Part shown: in pieces, positions 38,455-42,269 of the stretch | Layout of the letters: every line of letters begins with the position of its first letter | Numbering within the stretch: position 1 is the stretch's first letter | Virus record (IMG/VR): IMGVR_UViG_3300022221_000014 | Coordinates: 1-42,269 of that record | Length of the DNA: 42,269 bases | Reading direction: 5' to 3' (one strand) | Source: a virus | Position numbers and translations under genes: made by a program | Notes under the pieces: model-generated | What the model was told of the DNA's origin: nothing | Database searches by the model: none | The model's input: the letters and a program-made list of their open reading frames with translations, nothing else

Positions 38455-39380
38455 GCATCTTTAATCAGATCACTAAAGGCAGAATTAAAAAGCCATTGTT
38501 TTGCTGCCTTTACTCAGGGCCAGGTGTTGGGAAAACTGATTTTGGATCATCTTTCCCAAAACCATTATTCTTTGACTTTGAGGAGTCAACTCACAATATT
38601 GATGTTGAGAGAATCGACAACCTCAGATCCTGGGAGGATATAATTAATGGCCTCACAGAGATCCTGGAGTCCAACACAGATCTTGGATTCAAGTCCATCA
38701 TCTTTGACACTATAGATGAGCTCGAAAGGCTTATGCATGTTTATGTTGCTCAACAGGCCAGCAAGGCAACCATTGAGCATATTGGATGGCAGAAAGGATA
38801 TGACCATGCTGTCAACTTATGGGCAGAGTTTATCTCCATCTGCAGGCAGATTAGAGATAAACATAAGATCCACTTTTGCTTTTTATGTCACTCAATTGAT
38901 AAGGCCAAGACTGAATTTGAAAAGCAAGAAACTTTTACAAGACATCAAATGAATCTGCACAAAAAAGCAGCAGCCTTTCTTTTTGGCCAGGTGGAGATGG
39001 TTCTCTTTGCAAAAAAAGAGGTCTCATTCAGGAAAGATTCTGATGGGAACACTTTTGCAAAAGACCTGGACAAGAGGGTTCTCTGTGCATCTCTCTCAGC
39101 TCATTATGATGCTAAGAACAGAGTCGGCCTGCCTGCCACAATGCCAATGCCAGTAAGAAATGGCTTTGATGTTTTATGGGGAGCTTATAACACTGCTTTT
39201 GATGAGACTCCAGATCATGCCCTTAAGAAATGCCTGGCAGCACTTGAGAAAGTAAAGGACAAAATAAAAGCTAAGAGCATTTATGAATATATCAAGAAAT
39301 TTGATCAAGACATTGCTGTCTTAAGGTCATCACTAATAAGAATCAATGAAATCATAGGAGATCAAAATGAGTCAGTATAA
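38451..39380 (+). CDS. Sak4-like RecA-fold ATPase (AAA_24), recombinase
   Basis: 309 residues. Walker A is GPGVGKTD (23-30), Walker B is IIFD (83-86) with a TIDE extension, and a sensor-like FCFLCHS lies at ~142-150. The pattern matches AAA_24/Sak4 single-strand annealing or strand-exchange proteins of phages, which work with an SSB; that gene follows with a 14-base overlap. It carries ~80 extra C-terminal helical residues. Likely role: recombination-dependent replication or end repair. Confidence 0.85.
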   Translation: MSIFNQITKGRIKKPLFCCLYSGPGVGKTDFGSSFPKPLFFDFEESTHNIDVERIDNLRSWEDIINGLTEILESNTDLGFKSIIFDTIDELERLMHVYVAQQASKATIEHIGWQKGYDHAVNLWAEFISICRQIRDKHKIHFCFLCHSIDKAKTEFEKQETFTRHQMNLHKKAAAFLFGQVEMVLFAKKEVSFRKDSDGNTFAKDLDKRVLCASLSAHYDAKNRVGLPATMPMPVRNGFDVLWGAYNTAFDETPDHALKKCLAALEKVKDKIKAKSIYEYIKKFDQDIAVLRSSLIRINEIIGDQNESV

Positions 39381-39873
39381 GAGAGTGCTAAAAGTTGGTG
39401 AGCAGGTTGAGGCCAGGCTTAGATCCTGGACAATGGGAAAGACAAAAGGAAAGGGCTCCCCATATATTAAAGTATCTTTTGAGGGATTCATCTCAAGAAA
39501 TCTTTGGCTTTCAGATAAGGCCATGGAGCAGACAATGAAAACCTTGGAGATCCTTGGCTTTAATGGGTCCAATCTTAAGATGATTGCTCAGGACGGTGCT
39601 CTTAATGCTGGAAAGATCTTTTTAGTGACCATTGATGAGGTGAGACATGTTGATAAGAAAATCTATTATGAGGCATCATGGATCAATGATCCTGATAAAA
39701 TCTTATCAGGCTTTAACAATAAAGACGTGACTGAGGATCTGCTTGATGAGCTCAACATTGATACCAGGGCATATATTGAAAATGCCCAAGACATCGAGCC
39801 ACCTGCAGCAACACAGCCTGAATATAATGTTTCATCAGATCCAGGCTTTGCATCTGATGATATTCCTTTTTAA
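39367..39873 (+). CDS. ssb: Single-strand DNA-binding protein (phage SSB/DUF669-like)
   Basis: 168 residues. The N-terminal ~115 residues are an OB-like, beta-rich domain (VGEQVEARLRSW, KGSPYIKVSFEGFISRNLWLSD). The C-terminus ends in acidic DPGFASDDIPF, an exact SSB-type tail that binds host replication proteins. The middle is Pro/Ala-rich and disordered. Coded directly after the Sak4-like ATPase, as in many recombination modules. Confidence 0.88.
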   Translation: MSQYKRVLKVGEQVEARLRSWTMGKTKGKGSPYIKVSFEGFISRNLWLSDKAMEQTMKTLEILGFNGSNLKMIAQDGALNAGKIFLVTIDEVRHVDKKIYYEASWINDPDKILSGFNNKDVTEDLLDELNIDTRAYIENAQDIEPPAATQPEYNVSSDPGFASDDIPF

Positions 39874-39914
39874 TTAAATATATTTCTAATGTATGGGACT
39901 GCATTAGGGCTTTT

Positions 39915-39959
39915 GGGAGTGTGGAATCTTGACTCCTTAATTAGACACTCCACACTCCC
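39915..39959 (+). terminator. Long stem-loop after ssb
   Basis: GGGAGTGTGGA (39915-39925) and TCCACACTCCC (39949-39959) are exact inverse complements, an 11-bp stem with a 23-base loop. No T-run follows, so it may be an attenuator, RNase shield or protein-binding RNA that sets ssb/recombinase apart from the genes behind. Confidence 0.6.
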
Positions 39960-39970
39960 TCCTTAATATC

Positions 39971-40303
39971 ATGGAGAGAAATATGCAAGAGATCAGAGAT
40001 CTCAAGACCAGAGACGCAAGCATCCTGGCCGACACAATAAGAGAGATGATGAATGTCCATGGACATCACAACCCAATTGGGGATCTGGACCTGCTTACAC
40101 AGGCAGTTGAGAGACTTCAATTTGACAGTTATATCATTTACTCGAAAGAACTTAGAAAATGGGTTTTTACTGACATCCTTGATGATGATTTATTTTATCA
40201 AGAGTTTTTTAGAAATCTCAACTTTGTGATTGTTGAAACTGATCTCAACATGGCATTGGCCAGAGGGATTCATTATCTATATCACAAAAAGGTAAGACCA
40301 TGA
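39971..40303 (+). CDS. Hypothetical protein
   Basis: 110 residues. Mixed helical sequence (RDASILADTIREMMNVHGHHNPIG), with a His cluster HGHH at ~31-34, followed by a hydrophobic, Phe-rich part (DDLFYQEFFRNLNFVIVETDL). No family recognised. ATGA overlap with the next gene; located between SSB and methyltransferase. Confidence 0.6.
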   Translation: MERNMQEIRDLKTRDASILADTIREMMNVHGHHNPIGDLDLLTQAVERLQFDSYIIYSKELRKWVFTDILDDDLFYQEFFRNLNFVIVETDLNMALARGIHYLYHKKVRP

Positions 40304-40635
40304 CAGAGCAAGAAACTAACCTGGATCCAGACCCATTAAATGGCCAAGACCAAATGGCCAAAGAAACAAAGATGATCAGCCATGCATTGATCAATATCAC
40401 AGAGATTCTGGAGAGACTTGAGGAGGGTGGCCTCAAGGGTGTCCTTGAGGAGCTGAGAGAGATGCATTCAAAAGAGTGCAGGCCAATGATCTTATCAGAG
40501 AAAGAGATCCTGGATGGCACCTCACTATTAATGAAAGAGGCAGCAGCAACTGAGGATGAGCTCACAGATAAAATGTTGAGGATCTTTTGGGGCCATGCAG
40601 ATGCATCACTTAAAAGGACAGGGATTTTACATTGA
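40300..40635 (+). CDS. Hypothetical protein
   Basis: 111 residues. Polar N-terminus, then two to three helices rich in Glu and Leu (HALINITEILERLEEGGLKG, VLEELREMHSKE), probably a coiled coil or helical bundle. Overlaps the methyltransferase start as TTGA, so the two are translationally coupled; an accessory role there is only a guess. Confidence 0.6.
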   Translation: MTEQETNLDPDPLNGQDQMAKETKMISHALINITEILERLEEGGLKGVLEELREMHSKECRPMILSEKEILDGTSLLMKEAAATEDELTDKMLRIFWGHADASLKRTGILH

Positions 40636-41396
40636 AAGTTTTAGATCTGTTTTCAGGCATTGGTGGATTTTCTCTTGGACTCGAAAAAGCAGGAATGGAG
40701 ACAGTTGCATTTTGCGAGATAGATCCTCACTGCAGCAAGGTTCTTGAAAAGCACTGGCCCAGAGTTGACAACTTTAGAGATATTAAGCAGCTCACAGGAA
40801 AATATCTCAATGGAGTTGTGGACTTAATTTGTGGAGGATATCCATGCACTGGCCATTCAGTTGCTGGACAAAAGAAAGGATTCAAAGATGAAAGATCAAA
40901 CTTATGGCTGGAATATCTTAGGCTCATTAAGGAAATTAAGCCTAGATATTGCATTATTGAAAACTCGCCTAATCTCAGGAGCACTGGAATGGGACAGCTC
41001 CTCAAAGATGTCCATGCGGTCGGGTATAATGCTGAATGGTCAATTATATCAGCTTACTCCATCGGCTCCCCTCATCAGAGGGAGAGACTTTTCATTGTAC
41101 TTTGGAGAGGAGACGTTCCCTACTGTAACCCGTTTCGACTCTGGCAGGCCGATCCTCAAAAAAAGAAAATCTCATCCAGGTGGTGGTCAGAAAGACTCTT
41201 TAAAAGATCACCTTTGTTCAAACAAGCATCAAAGATTGAATCCAGAGTTTTGCAGTTTGATGATGGGATATCCCAAGAATTATCTGAAAATGAAATTAAA
41301 ATAAAGATGCTCGGCAACAGCTTGCTCCCACAGATCCCAGAACTCATAGGGAGAGCGCTGATGGAGCATGAGAGGAGTTTATCATGCCAGGACTAG
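40632..41396 (+). CDS. C5-cytosine DNA methyltransferase (Dcm-like)
   Basis: 254 residues from TTG 40632 (TTGA overlap). Conserved motifs: I LDLFSGIGGFSLGLE (4-18); IV GGYPCTGHSVAGQ with catalytic C72; VI IEN (109-111); VIII SPHQRERLF (146-154); X GNSLLPQ (228-234). It transfers methyl from AdoMet to cytosine C5. The target-recognition region (~160-225) is short, as in other phage enzymes, and its site cannot be read from sequence. All catalytic motifs are intact. Probably protects phage DNA from host restriction. Confidence 0.92.
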   Translation: MKVLDLFSGIGGFSLGLEKAGMETVAFCEIDPHCSKVLEKHWPRVDNFRDIKQLTGKYLNGVVDLICGGYPCTGHSVAGQKKGFKDERSNLWLEYLRLIKEIKPRYCIIENSPNLRSTGMGQLLKDVHAVGYNAEWSIISAYSIGSPHQRERLFIVLWRGDVPYCNPFRLWQADPQKKKISSRWWSERLFKRSPLFKQASKIESRVLQFDDGISQELSENEIKIKMLGNSLLPQIPELIGRALMEHERSLSCQD

Positions 41397-42070
41397 TCTC
41401 ACATATCCATGAGCTCACAGGTGGGACAGAGAGAACAAGAGAGCTTTATGAGCTTGGCCTGGCCTGTGCATTGACTGCCATCAATTCTGATGAGTTTGAA
41501 TATGCTGTCAAAAATTATAAGTTCATAGATCCATATATTGGAAAGATTAGAAATGGATTTCATGAGAATAGCTACAAATATGTAAAAGTGACAGAGGATG
41601 GATTCTTTCCTCATGTAAATCTTAAAATCACCTATCTCAATAGGGCTCAAATTTATAACCTCATAATGTCTGGATGGGATAAGTATGACCAAAAGCATGA
41701 TGGAGATATGGATATTGAGGCAACCATCTTTTATAAAAGATGGAGCTCATCGGTGGGATATACTTATTCAGACCAAAGAGGGACCTGGATCAACACAAAA
41801 TTCTGGACAGGAACAGAGCTTGAAATTATTGCAAGAATTGCTGCCAATATAGTTCATGAGTACATGCACAACCTTGGCTTTGGCCATGATAGAAAATGGA
41901 ATCCTTTAAGAGATTTTACAGTTCCATATGCCATTGGAACAATTGTCCACAATATGATTCTTGGAACTCATGATCCTGATAAAAATCACACTTATATTAA
42001 ATATTTTACAAGAACGTGGAGATCTCTTTGGTTGACCAAAGAAACTAAATGGAGACGCATCAATGACTAG
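41384..42070 (+). CDS. Metzincin-motif zinc protease-like protein
   Basis: 228 residues, GAGGAG before the ATG; overlaps the methyltransferase by 13 bases and the exonuclease by 8. The motif H158-E159-YM-H162-NL-G165-FG-H168 is the full HExxHxxGxxH metzincin signature with D169 after it. M191, 23 residues later in IVHNMILG, may be the Met-turn. PYAIGTIV follows the motif. No signal peptide, unlike most metzincins, so it acts in the cytoplasm if it is active. A host-protein or defence-protein target is possible; nothing shows the substrate. Confidence 0.75.
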   Translation: MPGLVSHIHELTGGTERTRELYELGLACALTAINSDEFEYAVKNYKFIDPYIGKIRNGFHENSYKYVKVTEDGFFPHVNLKITYLNRAQIYNLIMSGWDKYDQKHDGDMDIEATIFYKRWSSSVGYTYSDQRGTWINTKFWTGTELEIIARIAANIVHEYMHNLGFGHDRKWNPLRDFTVPYAIGTIVHNMILGTHDPDKNHTYIKYFTRTWRSLWLTKETKWRRIND

Positions 42071-42269
42071 GCTGCACTCTCTTGCTATTGATGCTGAATT
42101 CACATCCTTTGACATGCTTGGAGGGGACATGATCTCCCTGGCCCTTGTGGAGATTATGGATGACTTTACAATTGGGAGATCTTGGCAGGGATTCCTTAGA
42201 CCAGACTCTGTGAAATATTTCACAGACTCAGCCCAGGCAGTCCATGGGATCTCTTATTTTAAGGCCAGC
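42063..42269 (+). CDS. DnaQ-like DEDDh exonuclease (N-terminal part; continues at base 1)
   Basis: The true start of the gene described at 1-548. ATG 42063 lies 8 bases inside the preceding gene. The first residues include the ExoI motif AIDAEFTSFD (D10, E12). Translation runs through the terminal repeat into the left end. Confidence 0.9.
   Translation, partial: MTRLHSLAIDAEFTSFDMLGGDMISLALVEIMDDFTIGRSWQGFLRPDSVKYFTDSAQAVHGISYFKAS
42139..42269. repeat. Terminal direct repeat, right copy
   Basis: Matches bases 1-131 except C at 42143 (T at base 5). See the left copy for interpretation as circular or permuted ends. Confidence 0.9.

Overview
The window is essentially one complete genome of a tailed, contractile-tail (myovirus-type) bacteriophage. 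Bases 42139-42269 repeat bases 1-131 with a single mismatch, so the sequence closes to a circle of about 42,138 bp, with the DnaQ-like exonuclease gene split across the ends. Nearly every gene is on the + strand and densely packed, with ATGA, GTGA and TTGA stop/start overlaps. Only two small genes run on the - strand. The sequence is A+T-leaning and very poor in CpG, and it uses AGA/AGG for arginine. Shine-Dalgarno sites and sigma70-like promoters point to a Gram-negative host. I suspect a Bdellovibrionota/Bacteriovoracales-like host because of the secreted, cysteine-rich fibre proteins, but this is only a guess. I see no integrase, transposase, tRNA, rRNA or CRISPR array.

Layout. (1) 38.3-42.27 kb continuing through 1-7.04 kb is the early/replication region: a Cro-like HTH protein, a Sak4-like RecA-fold ATPase, an SSB ending in an acidic DDIPF tail, a C5-cytosine methyltransferase, a metzincin-motif protein, a DEDDh exonuclease, a Phg_2220_C replication protein, a RecA/DnaB-fold helicase, a ParB-domain protein, a RuvC-like resolvase, a DUF3310 protein and many small unknowns. 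It ends at a strong hairpin at 7052-7086. (2) 7.1-15.6 kb is accessory and control DNA: a divergent RHH/HTH switch, small zinc-binding proteins, a probable virion beta-protein, a gpZ-like minor tail protein, a PAPS-reductase/DndC-like enzyme with its own promoter and dyad, RHH-zinc and basic proteins, and a ~730-bp non-coding stretch with a candidate cos site. (3) 15.6-22.5 kb is a lambda-like packaging and head module: Nu1-like TerS, gpA-like TerL, gpW, portal, a fused protease/major capsid, a DUF2190-like cement protein and an FII-like protein. (4) 22.5-32.7 kb is a Mu-like contractile tail: terminator, DUF2635, sheath, tube, a frameshifted chaperone pair, a short tape measure, and gpN, gpP, gp45, gp46, gp47 and gp48 baseplate proteins. 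(5) 32.7-35.6 kb holds a fibre and two proteins with Sec signal peptides. (6) 35.6-37.9 kb is a lysis and tail-end cassette: membrane proteins, a lipoprotein and a T7-lysozyme-like amidase. It ends at a bidirectional terminator.

How it fits together. A TTGACA promoter upstream of 38272 probably drives recombination and replication functions through the circle junction to the 7.05-kb hairpin. A second control region at 7.6-8.0 kb shares a 15/16-base element with the first. Terminase of the gpA type implies cos packaging into an HK97-fold head, joined to a Mu-type tail. The most unusual parts are the signal-peptide fibre locus with an abrupt CpG-rich half, the cytoplasmic metzincin between methyltransferase and exonuclease, the separately regulated PAPS-reductase-like gene, and the shared control element.
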